Origin: Cryptosporangium arvum DSM 44712 | GTDB lineage: Bacteria > Actinomycetota > Actinomycetes > Mycobacteriales > Cryptosporangiaceae | Assembly: GCF_000585375.1 (NCBI RefSeq) | Contig: NZ_KK073874.1 | Coordinates: 8,467,913-8,531,912 of the forward strand | DNA: 64,000 bases | Direction of reading: 5' to 3' | Shown here: positions 9,442 to 18,366 of the stretch, in pieces | Numbering within the stretch: position 1 is the stretch's first letter | Layout: every line of letters begins with the position of its first letter | Program-made: the position numbers and the translations under genes | The notes under the pieces: model-generated | What the model saw: only the letters and a program-made list of their open reading frames with translations | Told to the model about the DNA's origin: nothing | Databases searched by the model: none

Positions 9442-9539
9442 GGTCGAATCCCTCCGTCAACTTCCGGCACGGAGGTCCCGGGAGCATCCCGCGCCGCTTT
9501 GCCACTCTAGAGAGGCATGGTCACGCTTCGGAGGGTTTT

Positions 9540-10580
9540 TCAACTGGCGAGATCAACCTCATCCCAGCGCGGCGGGCCCTGATGGTACGGCCCGCGGAAG
9601 GTGACCGCCCATTCCAGAGCCCAGCGTCGCTGGCCGATCACGTACGGTAGCGTCACCCCGGGTGGTGGCTCGTCGTTCATCAACGCTTGGACGTGACCCC
9701 AGTCGAGGCAGTAGTGGAGGTCGAGCAGCGCCGCCACCTCCGCGGCCGGGCGCGGGTGCACGCCGGCCCGCTGCTGCCAGTCCGCGAACGGCTCGCCGGA
9801 GCCGAGGTCGGGCAGCCAGGCGGCGAGGCCTTCGCCGCAGTAGCGGCCCGGGTCGAGGTCCTCGCCCACTCCGAGCACCCACGCGAACGCCCAGAGCGCC
9901 TCGACGTGCAGCCCGTACAGGTCGCCGGAGCCCTTGCGCTCGGACAGGAACGCCCACTCCGGCTCGGTGACGGCGTCGACCAGGCCGTTGCGCTCCAGCC
10001 AGCCGCAGGTGAGCTCGGACGGGGCACCGAAGACGCCGGCGAGCACCGCGTTGAGCACGGCGCACCGGCCGAGGATCTCCACCGTCGGGCGTAGCGCGAC
10101 CGCGTCGCCGGGCTCCCAGACCAGCGGATAGCCGTCCGGTGGTGGCGGGAAGCCGAGCTCTTCCAGGTCGGCCAGCGTGCCGTTGCGGATCATCACCGGG
10201 TCGGGCGCCGGGGTCTCCTCGCCCGGTGCGGGCTCGTCCGGCTCGGCCCCGGCCCGCCGCCCCGCCCGCGACGGCCCGCCGCCACCGTCGGCACGCAACG
10301 GCGCCGCGACCGGCGGAGCGGTACGCACACCGGCCGAAGCCGTGCCGCTAGAGCCCTTCCCGGCCGGAGCCGCAGCAGCCGGAGCACCCGCGGCCGAAGC
10401 ACCCGGAGCACCCGCGGCCGAAGCGCCCACGGCCGAGGCACCAGTGGCCGGAGCCGCGGTGGCCGGGGCCGGGGCCGCGGTGGCCGGAGCGCTCGGGGTT
10501 TTGCCGCGGCGAGGCGCGGCGCTCGGGGCCAGATCGGGTGGGGTCACCACCCCGGCCTCCGGGTCGGGATCGTTCGCCAT
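9540..10580 (-). CDS. DUF4272 domain protein with Ala/Pro-rich N-terminus
   Basis: A 346-residue product. Residues 1 to about 130 are low-complexity Ala/Pro/Gly with an imperfect ASAAGAP-type repeat. Residues about 135-346 match the DUF4272 pattern: RNGTLADLEELGF, an AVLNAVLAG helix, WAFLSERKG, LHVEALWAFAWVLG, LDLHYCLDWGHV and a final GQRRWALEWAV with WDEV. The function of DUF4272 is unknown. It is the last gene of the nucleoside salvage operon, 34 bases downstream of deoA. I favour ATG 10580 because GGGGGTG lies just upstream. GTG 10604 is possible. Confidence 0.8.
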   Translation of the reverse strand: MANDPDPEAGVVTPPDLAPSAAPRRGKTPSAPATAAPAPATAAPATGASAVGASAAGAPGASAAGAPAAAAPAGKGSSGTASAGVRTAPPVAAPLRADGGGGPSRAGRRAGAEPDEPAPGEETPAPDPVMIRNGTLADLEELGFPPPPDGYPLVWEPGDAVALRPTVEILGRCAVLNAVLAGVFGAPSELTCGWLERNGLVDAVTEPEWAFLSERKGSGDLYGLHVEALWAFAWVLGVGEDLDPGRYCGEGLAAWLPDLGSGEPFADWQQRAGVHPRPAAEVAALLDLHYCLDWGHVQALMNDEPPPGVTLPYVIGQRRWALEWAVTFRGPYHQGPPRWDEVDLAS

Positions 10581-10614
10581 GGTCACCCCCGTCCGGGGCG
10601 GCACGGGGGCACGA

Positions 10615-11898
10615 TCAGCCGCCGATCCGGCCGAGTACGAGCGGTCCGCCGGTCACGGCCGAACCGGCCGGACCCACGACGACGCCGCCGGAGAGCGCGT
10701 CGAGCGCGGACGGAACGCGGTCGGCGTCCTCGGTGCGCAGTTCGAGGATCGGGTCGCCCGCGGCGACCGGGTCACCTTCCCGGCGGTGCAGCAGGATGCC
10801 CGCCGACGCCGAGACCGCGTCCTCCTTGCGCGCGCGCCCGGCCCCCAGCCGCCAGGCCGCGACACCGATCGCGAACGCGTCCAGCCGCGTGACGACACCG
10901 GACTGCTCGGCCCGCACGACCTCGGTGACCGGCGCGGCCGGCAGCGGCGCGGACGGATCGCCGCCCTGGGCGCTGATCATCGCGCGCCACGTGTCCATCG
11001 CCTTCCCGGACGCGAGCACATCGGCCGGATCGACGTCCAGCCCCGCCGCCGACACCATCTCGCGGGCCAGCGCGATCGTCAGCTCGACGACGTCGGCCGG
11101 GCCTCCACCGGCCAGCACCGCGACGCTCTCCTCGACCTCCACGGCGTTCCCGACCGCGTAGCCGAGCGGCGTGTCCATCGCGGTGAGCAGCGCGACGGTG
11201 CGCACGCCCCGGTCGGTGCCGATCGCGACCATGGTCTCGGCCAGCTCCCGGGCCTGCGCTTCGGTCTTCATGAAGGCACCGGTACCCACCTTGACGTCGA
11301 GTACGAGCGCCGACGCCCCTTCGGCGAGTTTCTTGCTCATGATCGACGAGGCGATCAGCGGGATCGACTCCACCGTGCCGGTGACGTCACGCAGCGCGTA
11401 CAGCTTCCGGTCGGCCGGCGCGAGCGTGTCGTTGGCGGCGCAGACGACGGCGCCGACGCTCTCGAGCTGGGCCAGGTACTCGGCGGTGGTGAGACGGGCG
11501 CGCCAGCCGGGGATCGACTCGAGCTTGTCGAGCGTGCCGCCGGTGTGGCCGAGCCCGCGCCCGGACAGCTGCGGCACGGCGGCACCGCACGCGGCCACCA
11601 GCGGAGCCAGCGGGAGCGTGATCTTGTCACCGACGCCGCCGGTGGAGTGCTTGTCGACGGTGGGGCGCGGGACGGCGCTCAGGTCCATCTGCTCGCCGCT
11701 GTCGATCATCGCCGCGGTCCAGCGGGTGATCTCCCGCCGCTCCATCCCCCGCAGCAGGATCGCCATCGCGAGCGCCGCCATCTGTTCCTCGGCGACCCGG
11801 CCGTGGGTGTAGGCGTCGACCACCCAGTCGATCTGGGCATCGGTGAGGGCAGCACCGTCTCGCTTCGCCCGGATCACATCGACTGCCGTGAAGTGCAC
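10615..11898 (-). CDS. deoA: Thymidine phosphorylase
   Basis: A 427-residue enzyme that phosphorolyses thymidine or deoxyuridine to the base and deoxyribose-1-phosphate. It shows the family pattern: a phosphate-binding segment around VDKHSTGGVGDKITL (residues about 85-98), SGRGLGHTGGTLDKLE (about 115-130), and SIMSKKLAEGA near 185. The GTG start at 11898 is preceded by AGGAGG. It follows cytidine deaminase by 93 bases on the same strand. Together with the upstream transporter it allows import of nucleosides, deamination of cytidine and cleavage of the resulting pyrimidine nucleosides. Confidence 0.95.
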   Translation of the reverse strand: MHFTAVDVIRAKRDGAALTDAQIDWVVDAYTHGRVAEEQMAALAMAILLRGMERREITRWTAAMIDSGEQMDLSAVPRPTVDKHSTGGVGDKITLPLAPLVAACGAAVPQLSGRGLGHTGGTLDKLESIPGWRARLTTAEYLAQLESVGAVVCAANDTLAPADRKLYALRDVTGTVESIPLIASSIMSKKLAEGASALVLDVKVGTGAFMKTEAQARELAETMVAIGTDRGVRTVALLTAMDTPLGYAVGNAVEVEESVAVLAGGGPADVVELTIALAREMVSAAGLDVDPADVLASGKAMDTWRAMISAQGGDPSAPLPAAPVTEVVRAEQSGVVTRLDAFAIGVAAWRLGAGRARKEDAVSASAGILLHRREGDPVAAGDPILELRTEDADRVPSALDALSGGVVVGPAGSAVTGGPLVLGRIGG

Positions 11899-11991
11899 GC
11901 CTACCTCCTGCTCAAGACCCGGCCCACGATCGTACGCGTGAGTTGTCGCCCGATTTCCGCCCAGGAGCGTCGCGCCACATCTGCACAGCGT

Positions 11992-12384
11992 TTACCGGGT
12001 GACGAGATCCTCCGGCCCGAACGCGTCCGGCAGGACCTCACGCATCGGCTTGACGCCCGACACCGTGTCCAGCAGGCAATCGGGGCCGCCGAATTCCCAG
12101 AGCAGCTGCCGGCACCGCCCGCAGGGCATCAACCGGTTCCCGGACCGGTCGACGCACGCCACCGCGACCAGGCGGCCCCCACCGGAGGCCGCCAGCGCCG
12201 ACACCATGCCGCACTCGGCGCAGAGCCCGAGGCCGTAGGACGCGTTCTCGACGTTGCACCCGACGACGATCCGCCCGTCGTCGACGAGCCCGGCGACGCC
12301 CACCGGGAACTTGGAGTACGGCGCGTACGCCTTCTCCATCGCGGCGGTGGCCGCCGCCCGGAGCGCGTCCCAGTCCGGCGTCAT
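11992..12384 (-). CDS. cdd: Cytidine deaminase
   Basis: The 130-residue product is a homotetramer-type cytidine deaminase, converting cytidine and deoxycytidine to uridine and deoxyuridine. Zinc site motifs are visible: the substrate-binding GCNVENASYGLGLCAE (with zinc Cys and proton-shuttle Glu) near residues 48-63, and the second zinc motif MPCGRCRQLLWEF near 91-103. The start ATG overlaps the stop of the upstream permease gene by 4 bases, so it is translated as part of the transporter operon. Confidence 0.95.
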   Translation of the reverse strand: MTPDWDALRAAATAAMEKAYAPYSKFPVGVAGLVDDGRIVVGCNVENASYGLGLCAECGMVSALAASGGGRLVAVACVDRSGNRLMPCGRCRQLLWEFGGPDCLLDTVSGVKPMREVLPDAFGPEDLVTR

Positions 12385-13841
12385 CCTTCACCTCGGCGAT
12401 AGGGCAGGCCGTCGGCCGCGGGCATCCGCAATCGCTGGGTGGCGAACGCGAGCACCAGCAGCGTGGCGATGTTGGGGGTGACGCCGACGAACTGATTCGG
12501 CACTTCGAACCCGGTGAGCGTCAGGACGCCGAGCACCACCGCGGCCGGGAGGTAGAGCGTCAGCGGACCGGCTTCCGCGCGCCGGCCCAGCCGTGCGCCG
12601 AGGAACCCGATCGCGCCCGCGACCAGCAGGCCGAGCGTCACGATGCCGGTGGTGCCCCAGCCGTCGGCGGCCGAGACGCCGAGCGCGACGAACCCGGCGA
12701 ACACGCCGACCGCCACGAGCCAGACCCCGCTCGGGGCCAGCCGGCGCACGAACCCGCTCGGCCCGTCGGTCTGGTAGATCCGCCACATCTGGCGCACGGC
12801 CAGGAAGATGAGCGCGACCGCGGCGAACGCGAGCAGCGCAGGCACCGACGAGTTGTCGGAGCGCAGGCGCAGTGCGTCGGTGTAGCCGAAGAGCAGCGCA
12901 CCGGCGAACGTGCCGCCGGGCGTCCAGTTGCCGAAGATCATCGCGGCGAGGCCGATGAAGCCGCGGCCACCGGTCTGGCCCTCGAGGTACGTGCCGCTGG
13001 AGACCGTGACCAGATAGACGCCGCCGAGGCCGGCGAACGCACCCGAGATCACGACCGCCAGGAACTTCGTCCGGTAGACGTTGACGCCGAGCGTCTCGGC
13101 CGCGGTGGGGTTCTCACCGCAGGAGCGCAGACGCAGGCCGAAGCTGGTGCGCCACAGGATGAGCCAGCTCAGCGGAACCAGCGCGATCGCGAGCACGGTG
13201 AGGGGTGAGAGTCCGACGAACACGCCCCGCAGGATGCCCGCGAGGTCCGACAGAATCACCCAGTGCTTGGCCTCGAGATCGCCGAGCGGACCGTCGATGC
13301 CGGGGATCGACCAGGTGCCCATGTCGGGGATCGGCGGGGACTGCCGCTCGCTGGCGGACTCCTTGCCCTCGAAGAACACCTTGCCGAGCACACCGCCGAC
13401 GCCGAGCGCGAGGATGTTGATCGCGACACCGGAGACGATCTGGTCGACCGCGAACACGACGGTGGCGATCGCGTGCAGCGCGCCGACGACCGCACCGGCG
13501 ATCAGGCCGGCCAGCACGCCGGTCCAGGGGCCCCACTGGTAACCGGCCCAGGCGCCGAACAGCGTGCCGACGATGAGCATGCCCTCGAGGCCGATGTTCG
13601 TGACGCCGGCCCGCTCGGTCCAGACACCACCCAGTCCGGCCAGGCCGATCGGCACGGCGAGCTGAAGGGCCGCCCGGATCGCGCCGGCGGACGTGAGGTC
13701 GTCGGCGCCGAGCAGCGCGCGGACCACGAAGAACGCGACGAGCACGGCGGCCAGGACGTAGTACAGCCGCACCCGGCTCACCCGGGACGTCCGCCCCGGT
13801 TCGGCGGGCGCCGGAGCGGTCCCCGCATCGATCAGGCTCAT
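12381..13841 (-). CDS. Nucleoside-type ABC transporter permease (second of two)
   Basis: A 486-residue integral membrane protein of the branched-chain/BMP-type permease family. The conserved region around residues 60-330 includes GLEGMLIVGTLFGAW, GENPTAAETLGVNVY and GGRGFIGLAAMIFGNW, which match permeases of BmpA-linked nucleoside importers. Extra hydrophobic segments after residue 330 extend the usual length of 300-400 residues, giving a larger C-terminal membrane domain. It overlaps its neighbours by 4 bases on both sides (permease 1 and cdd), which indicates one transcript. It pairs with permease 1 to form the channel. Confidence 0.9.
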   Translation of the reverse strand: MSLIDAGTAPAPAEPGRTSRVSRVRLYYVLAAVLVAFFVVRALLGADDLTSAGAIRAALQLAVPIGLAGLGGVWTERAGVTNIGLEGMLIVGTLFGAWAGYQWGPWTGVLAGLIAGAVVGALHAIATVVFAVDQIVSGVAINILALGVGGVLGKVFFEGKESASERQSPPIPDMGTWSIPGIDGPLGDLEAKHWVILSDLAGILRGVFVGLSPLTVLAIALVPLSWLILWRTSFGLRLRSCGENPTAAETLGVNVYRTKFLAVVISGAFAGLGGVYLVTVSSGTYLEGQTGGRGFIGLAAMIFGNWTPGGTFAGALLFGYTDALRLRSDNSSVPALLAFAAVALIFLAVRQMWRIYQTDGPSGFVRRLAPSGVWLVAVGVFAGFVALGVSAADGWGTTGIVTLGLLVAGAIGFLGARLGRRAEAGPLTLYLPAAVVLGVLTLTGFEVPNQFVGVTPNIATLLVLAFATQRLRMPAADGLPYRRGEG

Positions 13842-15241
13842 CGCTCCCCCTCCCGCTGGTCACGGTCGTCGCCGGCACCGTCCGGGCGCCCACCGGCGTC
13901 CGGCGGTGCGCTCCCGGAGTCCGCGGCGCCCGGCGGCTCCGCACCGCCCGCGGTGCCCGGCTGGTCCGCACCGCCCGCGGTGGTTCGCGGATCGGCGTCG
14001 GCATCGTTCTTCGACGTGGTCGCGCCGACCGCGGCGGGAACCGGCGCGGTCTCCGCGGACAGGTCGTGGCCGGAGGCCAGTTCGCGGGCGACCTGGCGCG
14101 CTTCCTGCGCCTTGGTCCAGCGGTTGACGACCACGTACGCGATGACGACGCAGAACACGATGAGCGCCTGGACGATGTACGCGACCTTGTCCGACGTGTC
14201 GTTCGGCGGGTCCAGGATCGCCAGCGAACGGGTCGTGACGTCGACCCAGCCCCAGAGCAGCGCGGCCAGCGCCATCCCGATCGGGTTGTTGCGTCCGAGC
14301 AGCGCCACCGCGATACCGGTGAACCCGATCCCGCTCGGGAAGTTCAACGAGTAGTTGTGCCCGCGGCCTTCGAGCAGCTCCGGCATGCCGATCAGGCCGG
14401 CCACCGCGCCCGAGAGCAGCATGCTGATCAGGATCATCTTCTTGGTGCTCACACCGCTGGCCACCGCCGCCGTCGGCGACTTCCCGCTGGCCCGCAGGTC
14501 GAACCCGAACCGGGTGCGGTCGACGAGCACCGCGTACAGGATGCCCAGCAGCACCGCGACGAGCAGGAACCCGTAGACCTCCTTGGAGGCCGGCAGCTTC
14601 GGGCTCTTCACGGTGTCGGTGTCGAGGATCCCGGAGCTGCTCAGCGCCTCGATGATCGGCCGGGCGATCGGGTCGAGCGAGGGGAACCAGCCCGACTCCG
14701 GGATCGGCTTGGTGCTGACCTCGTTGCCGCTGTCCGACAGCACCCCGAGGATGCCGTCACGCAGCAGGAACGCGATCACCGCGGTGGCGATCGCGTTCAG
14801 CATGATCGTGGAGAGCACCTCGCTGACGCCCCGGGTCACCTTGAGGATCGCCGCGATCCCGGCCCAGGCCGCGCCGACCGCCATGCCGACGATCAGGATC
14901 AGGCCGATGTGCAACGGCCCCGGCAGCGCGACCGCCCCGCCGACCGCGGCCGCGAGGAACGCCGCCAGCCGGTACTGACCGTCGACGCCGATGTTGAACA
15001 GGTTCATCCGGAACCCGATCGCGACCGCGAGCGCCGCGATGTAGAGGAACGTCGCCCGGTTGACGATGTCGACGATGTTCGCGGGCCGCTTGCCCGACTG
15101 CACCATCGCGTCAAGGACGACGCCCGGCTCCTTGCCGAGCGCCAGCAACAGCACGGTGACCAGCAGCGAGGCGAGCACCAGCGCGAGCACCGGCGCGGCG
15201 AGCATCAGGCCGACGCGCCGCAGCCGCAACGCGAGAGTCAT
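13838..15241 (-). CDS. Nucleoside-type ABC transporter permease (first of two)
   Basis: A 467-residue polytopic permease. Diagnostic stretches include FNIGVDGQYRLAAFLAA, EVLSTIMLNAIA (residues about 140-151), LRASGKSPTAAVASGV near 240 and GFTGIAVALLGRNNP near 290, typical of the YufP/NupP type. The last 90 residues are a cytoplasmic Ala/Pro/Gly/Asp-rich tail with no domain, which most relatives lack. It overlaps the ATPase gene and the second permease gene by 4 bases each. It is predicted to form the transmembrane pathway for nucleosides delivered by the BMP lipoprotein. Confidence 0.9.
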   Translation of the reverse strand: MTLALRLRRVGLMLAAPVLALVLASLLVTVLLLALGKEPGVVLDAMVQSGKRPANIVDIVNRATFLYIAALAVAIGFRMNLFNIGVDGQYRLAAFLAAAVGGAVALPGPLHIGLILIVGMAVGAAWAGIAAILKVTRGVSEVLSTIMLNAIATAVIAFLLRDGILGVLSDSGNEVSTKPIPESGWFPSLDPIARPIIEALSSSGILDTDTVKSPKLPASKEVYGFLLVAVLLGILYAVLVDRTRFGFDLRASGKSPTAAVASGVSTKKMILISMLLSGAVAGLIGMPELLEGRGHNYSLNFPSGIGFTGIAVALLGRNNPIGMALAALLWGWVDVTTRSLAILDPPNDTSDKVAYIVQALIVFCVVIAYVVVNRWTKAQEARQVARELASGHDLSAETAPVPAAVGATTSKNDADADPRTTAGGADQPGTAGGAEPPGAADSGSAPPDAGGRPDGAGDDRDQREGER

Positions 15242-16731
15242 GCTGCTTCTCCCGCGCCGGTCATCGCGGCACCGAGTTCCTCGGGGGTCACGTTGTGGGG
15301 GTCGACCTGGGCCACGATGCGGCCGCGGAGGATCACGTAGAGGGTGTCGGACATACCGATCAGTTCGTCGAGGTCGGCCGAGATCAGGAGCGTGGCGAGG
15401 CCGGCCGCGCGGGCCCGGCGCAACTCGTCCCAGATCGCGGCCTGGGCGCCGACGTCGACGCCTCGGGTGGGGTGGGCCGCGATCAGGGCGAGCGGTTGAT
15501 GGCTCATCTCCCGGCCGATGATCAGCTTCTGCTGGTTGCCGCCGGAGAGCGAGGACGCGGTGACGTCGACGCTGGGGGTGCGGACGTCGTACTCGCGGAC
15601 GATGCGCTCGGTGTCCTCGCGGGCGCCCTTGCGGTTGATGAACGCGCCCCGGACGTTCGGCGCCTGCGTCTGGTGGCCGAGGATCCGGTTCTCCCAGAGC
15701 GGCGCGTCGAGCAGCAGCCCGTGGCGGTGCCGGTCCTCCGGGATGTAGCCGATACCGGCCTCGCGGCGCCGGCGGGTGCCCCAGTCGCTGATGTCCTGCT
15801 CACCGAGCCGCACGCGGCCGGTGGACTCGCGCATGCCCATGATCGCCTCGACCAGCTCGGCCTGCCCGTTGCCCTCGACGCCGGCCAGGCCGACGACCTC
15901 GCCGGCGTGCAGCGCGAGGTCGACACCGTCGACGACCGGCCGACCGGCGGCGGTGAGCACGGTCAGCTGCGAGACGCCGAGCACGACCCGGTCGGTGACC
16001 GTCGACCCGCGCAGCTCCGGCTCGGGCAGCTCGCTGCCGACCATGAGCTGGGCCAGGTCGCGGGCGGTGACGTCGGTCGGGAGGACGGTGCGGACGGTGG
16101 TGCCGCGCCGGATGACCGTGATCCGGTCGGCGACCGCGCGCACCTCGTCGAGCTTGTGGGAGATGAACAGCACCGTCAGACCCTCGGCCTTGAGCTCGCG
16201 CAGGTTGCCGAACAGCTCGTCGACCTCCTGCGGCACGAGCACGGCGGTCGGCTCGTCGAGGATGAGGATCCGGGCACCGCGGTAGAGGACCTTGAGGATC
16301 TCGACCCGCTGCCGGTCGCCGACCCCGAGTTCCTCGACCAGCGCGTCCGGGTCGACGTCCAGGTGGTAGGCCGAGGCGAGCTCTTTCACCTTCGTGCGGG
16401 CGCGCCGCCGGTCGAGCAGACCGAACCGGGTGGGCTCGCTGCCGAGCACGATGTTCTCGAGCACGGTGAGGTTGTCGGCCAGCATGAAGTGCTGGTGCAC
16501 CATGCCGACGCCGGCCTTGATCGCGTCCGACGGGGAGGAGAATCCGATTGGTTGTCCGTCTATCCGGATCTCGCCCTCGTCGGGTTTGTGCAGGCCGTAC
16601 AGGGTCTTCATCAGCGTCGACTTGCCGGCGCCGTTCTCCCCGACGATCGCGTGCACCTCACCGCGGTTGGCCGAGAGGTTGACGTCGGAGTTGGCGACGA
16701 CGCCGGGAAAGCGCTTGGTGATGCCACGCAA
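15238..16731 (-). CDS. ABC transporter ATP-binding protein, tandem nucleotide-binding domains (BMP/nucleoside type)
   Basis: A fused double ATPase of about 497 residues. Domain 1 has Walker A GENGAGKST near residue 32, and its Walker B is ILILDEPTA. Domain 2 has the degenerate GVEGNGQAEL Walker A, the signature SLSGGNQQK and ends in a D-loop-like HPTRGVD, as in sugar and nucleoside importers. The start is unclear. The only standard start codon in the frame is TTG 16731, with no ribosome binding site. The conserved residues VEL just before it suggest that translation begins further upstream, where CAGGAG is followed six bases later by an in-frame ATC but no ATG or GTG. Confidence 0.9.
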   Translation of the reverse strand: MRGITKRFPGVVANSDVNLSANRGEVHAIVGENGAGKSTLMKTLYGLHKPDEGEIRIDGQPIGFSSPSDAIKAGVGMVHQHFMLADNLTVLENIVLGSEPTRFGLLDRRRARTKVKELASAYHLDVDPDALVEELGVGDRQRVEILKVLYRGARILILDEPTAVLVPQEVDELFGNLRELKAEGLTVLFISHKLDEVRAVADRITVIRRGTTVRTVLPTDVTARDLAQLMVGSELPEPELRGSTVTDRVVLGVSQLTVLTAAGRPVVDGVDLALHAGEVVGLAGVEGNGQAELVEAIMGMRESTGRVRLGEQDISDWGTRRRREAGIGYIPEDRHRHGLLLDAPLWENRILGHQTQAPNVRGAFINRKGAREDTERIVREYDVRTPSVDVTASSLSGGNQQKLIIGREMSHQPLALIAAHPTRGVDVGAQAAIWDELRRARAAGLATLLISADLDELIGMSDTLYVILRGRIVAQVDPHNVTPEELGAAMTGAGEAA

Positions 16732-16804
16732 TTCGACGGCGGGGGCGGGCGTCTCGGAGATGGCCGTCTCCTGTTCTGGGTCGTGCGGGGTTGCCGAAAC
16801 ATGA

Positions 16805-16846
16805 CCCGGCCGGTCTCACCCCCGCGTGGGGGTGAGACCGGCCGGG
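16805..16846 (-). terminator. Perfect 19-bp hairpin between the BMP gene and the transporter ATPase gene
   Basis: Arms 16805-16823 and 16828-16846 pair perfectly over 19 bp (CCCGGCCGGTCTCACCCCC with its complement) around a GCGT loop. It begins 7 bases after the BMP-protein stop codon and lies about 74 bases before the ATPase start. With no promoter obvious in the gap, it probably acts as a partial terminator or 3'-end stabiliser. This would make the binding protein more abundant than the membrane components, a common pattern in ABC operons. Confidence 0.8.
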
Positions 16847-16852
16847 AGGAGA

Positions 16853-17902
16853 TCACAGCTTGTCAGGCACCGTGATCGTGCCGGCGATGATGTCGGCCTT
16901 GAACTTGTCGATCTGCGTCGCGTACGTCTTGAACTGCTCGTTGTTGATGACGTACCCGACGCCGTTCTCCTTGAGACCCAGCACCGTGTTACCGGACTTG
17001 AACTTGTCGTCCTCGACCGACTTGATGAAGTCGTACACGGCGGTGTCGACGCCCTTGAGCGCGGAACCGATGATGTACGGCTTCACCGCGGCGTCGGCGC
17101 TCTGGAACTGGTCGGAGTCGGTACCGATGGCCCACTTCTTGCCGGCCGCGGCCGCCTCGAAGACACCGTTGTTCGAGAGACCGGCGGCGGCGTAGATGAC
17201 GTCGGCGCCCCGCTCGTAGAGACCGGTGGCGGCCACCTTGCCCTTGTCGGGCGCGGCGAAGCCACTGAAGTCCGGCGGCTGCGAGATGTAGGTCGACAGC
17301 ACCTTGATGCCCGGCTTGGCGGCCGTGGCACCGGCCTTGAAGCCCGCCTCGAACTTCTGGATCAGCGGGTTGTTCACGCCACCGACGAAGCCGACGGTGC
17401 CGGTCTTGCTGCCCAGCGCGGCGAGCGCGCCGACGAGGTAGGCGGCCTCGTTCTCCTTGAACGTGTACGAGGACACGTTGTCGGCGGTGACGCTGCTGTC
17501 GTCGATGATCTGGAACTTCACGTCCGGGTAGTCCGGCGCGACGGTCTTCAGGGCGTTCGCGTACGCGAAGCCGACGGCGACGATCGAGTTGTAGCCGGCG
17601 TCGGCGAGCTCCTTGAGCCGCGCCTCCTTGTCGGCGTCGACCTCGTCGGCCTTGGCCGCGAGCTCCTTGTTCTCGAGCTTGAACTCCTTGGCGGCCTTGT
17701 CGAAGCCCGCCGCGGCGGCGTCGTTGAAGGACTTGTCGCCCCGCCCGCCGATGTCGTAAGCGAGCCCGATCTTCAGCGTCTGGGCGGACGCGGACGAGTC
17801 GGAGCTCGCCGAGTCACCGTCGTCGCTCCCGCCGCAGGCGGTGAGCGCCATCGCCAAGACCGCGGCCATCGCCGCGAATTTCATCCCACGCGGGTAGCGC
17901 AA
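16853..17902 (-). CDS. BMP-family substrate-binding lipoprotein of the nucleoside ABC importer
   Basis: A protein of about 349 residues with a lipoprotein signal (FAAMAAVLAMALTAC, lipid-modified Cys about 21 residues from the start) and an acidic/serine linker. It then has a BMP/PnrA-like domain opening LKIGLAYDIGGRGDKSFND, which includes the nucleoside-contacting Asp and Phe. Later motifs VGFAYANAL, GFVGGVNNPLIQKFEAGF and AAGLSNNGVF match the family. It is predicted to capture nucleosides outside the membrane. TTG 17902 is chosen because AAGGAGA lies five bases upstream. ATG 17884 lacks a site at suitable distance. It is the first gene of the operon. Confidence 0.93.
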   Translation of the reverse strand: MRYPRGMKFAAMAAVLAMALTACGGSDDGDSASSDSSASAQTLKIGLAYDIGGRGDKSFNDAAAAGFDKAAKEFKLENKELAAKADEVDADKEARLKELADAGYNSIVAVGFAYANALKTVAPDYPDVKFQIIDDSSVTADNVSSYTFKENEAAYLVGALAALGSKTGTVGFVGGVNNPLIQKFEAGFKAGATAAKPGIKVLSTYISQPPDFSGFAAPDKGKVAATGLYERGADVIYAAAGLSNNGVFEAAAAGKKWAIGTDSDQFQSADAAVKPYIIGSALKGVDTAVYDFIKSVEDDKFKSGNTVLGLKENGVGYVINNEQFKTYATQIDKFKADIIAGTITVPDKL

Positions 17903-18366
17903 GACAGTCTCCTTCCCCTGTGCACAGGCCCCGGTCTGCATCCGTAGGTGCAGAACAGAGGGAGCGTAGGCGCAGGTAGACGTGGATTGAAGTGGAGCGG
18001 GCAGTCGTCACCGGAACGTGACTGAACTGGGATCACCGCAGCGGGACCTTAACGGGCGTTACGTAACCGCTCGATGAAACATGTGTTGCGTCAGCGTCAC
18101 CCGAGAATTAGTCGGCAAGAATTGCCGTTTAAAACGGTCTATTCTGGTAGTTTTGACACTGGCTTTCTGTATCGTTCCGGGACCCGGATCCCATGTGAGA
18201 GTGGCCACTCACCAGGTCGGACACATCACACCCTCATGGGGGTGTCCGGATCCTGGGAATAGCATGCGAAGACGCGGGGATGTCTGCTTCCTGACAGTCC
18301 CGTCAACCGGAAACAGCCAGCACGCTGCTTCCGGACCCCACCTGTCACCACGGAGGCGTGTGTCGG
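17903..18366. promoter_or_regulatory. Divergent promoter region between the nucleoside operon and sdh
   Basis: About 460 bases carry no convincing gene and are visibly richer in A/T around 18080-18180. A 13-base palindrome CCGTTTAAAACGG lies at 18125-18137 and is followed directly by TATTCT, which could be a -10 element for sdhC. A TTGACA occurs at 18154-18159. A weak hairpin ACACCC/GGGGTGT lies near 18227-18244. Promoters for both divergent units must lie here, but I cannot define them. Confidence 0.4.
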
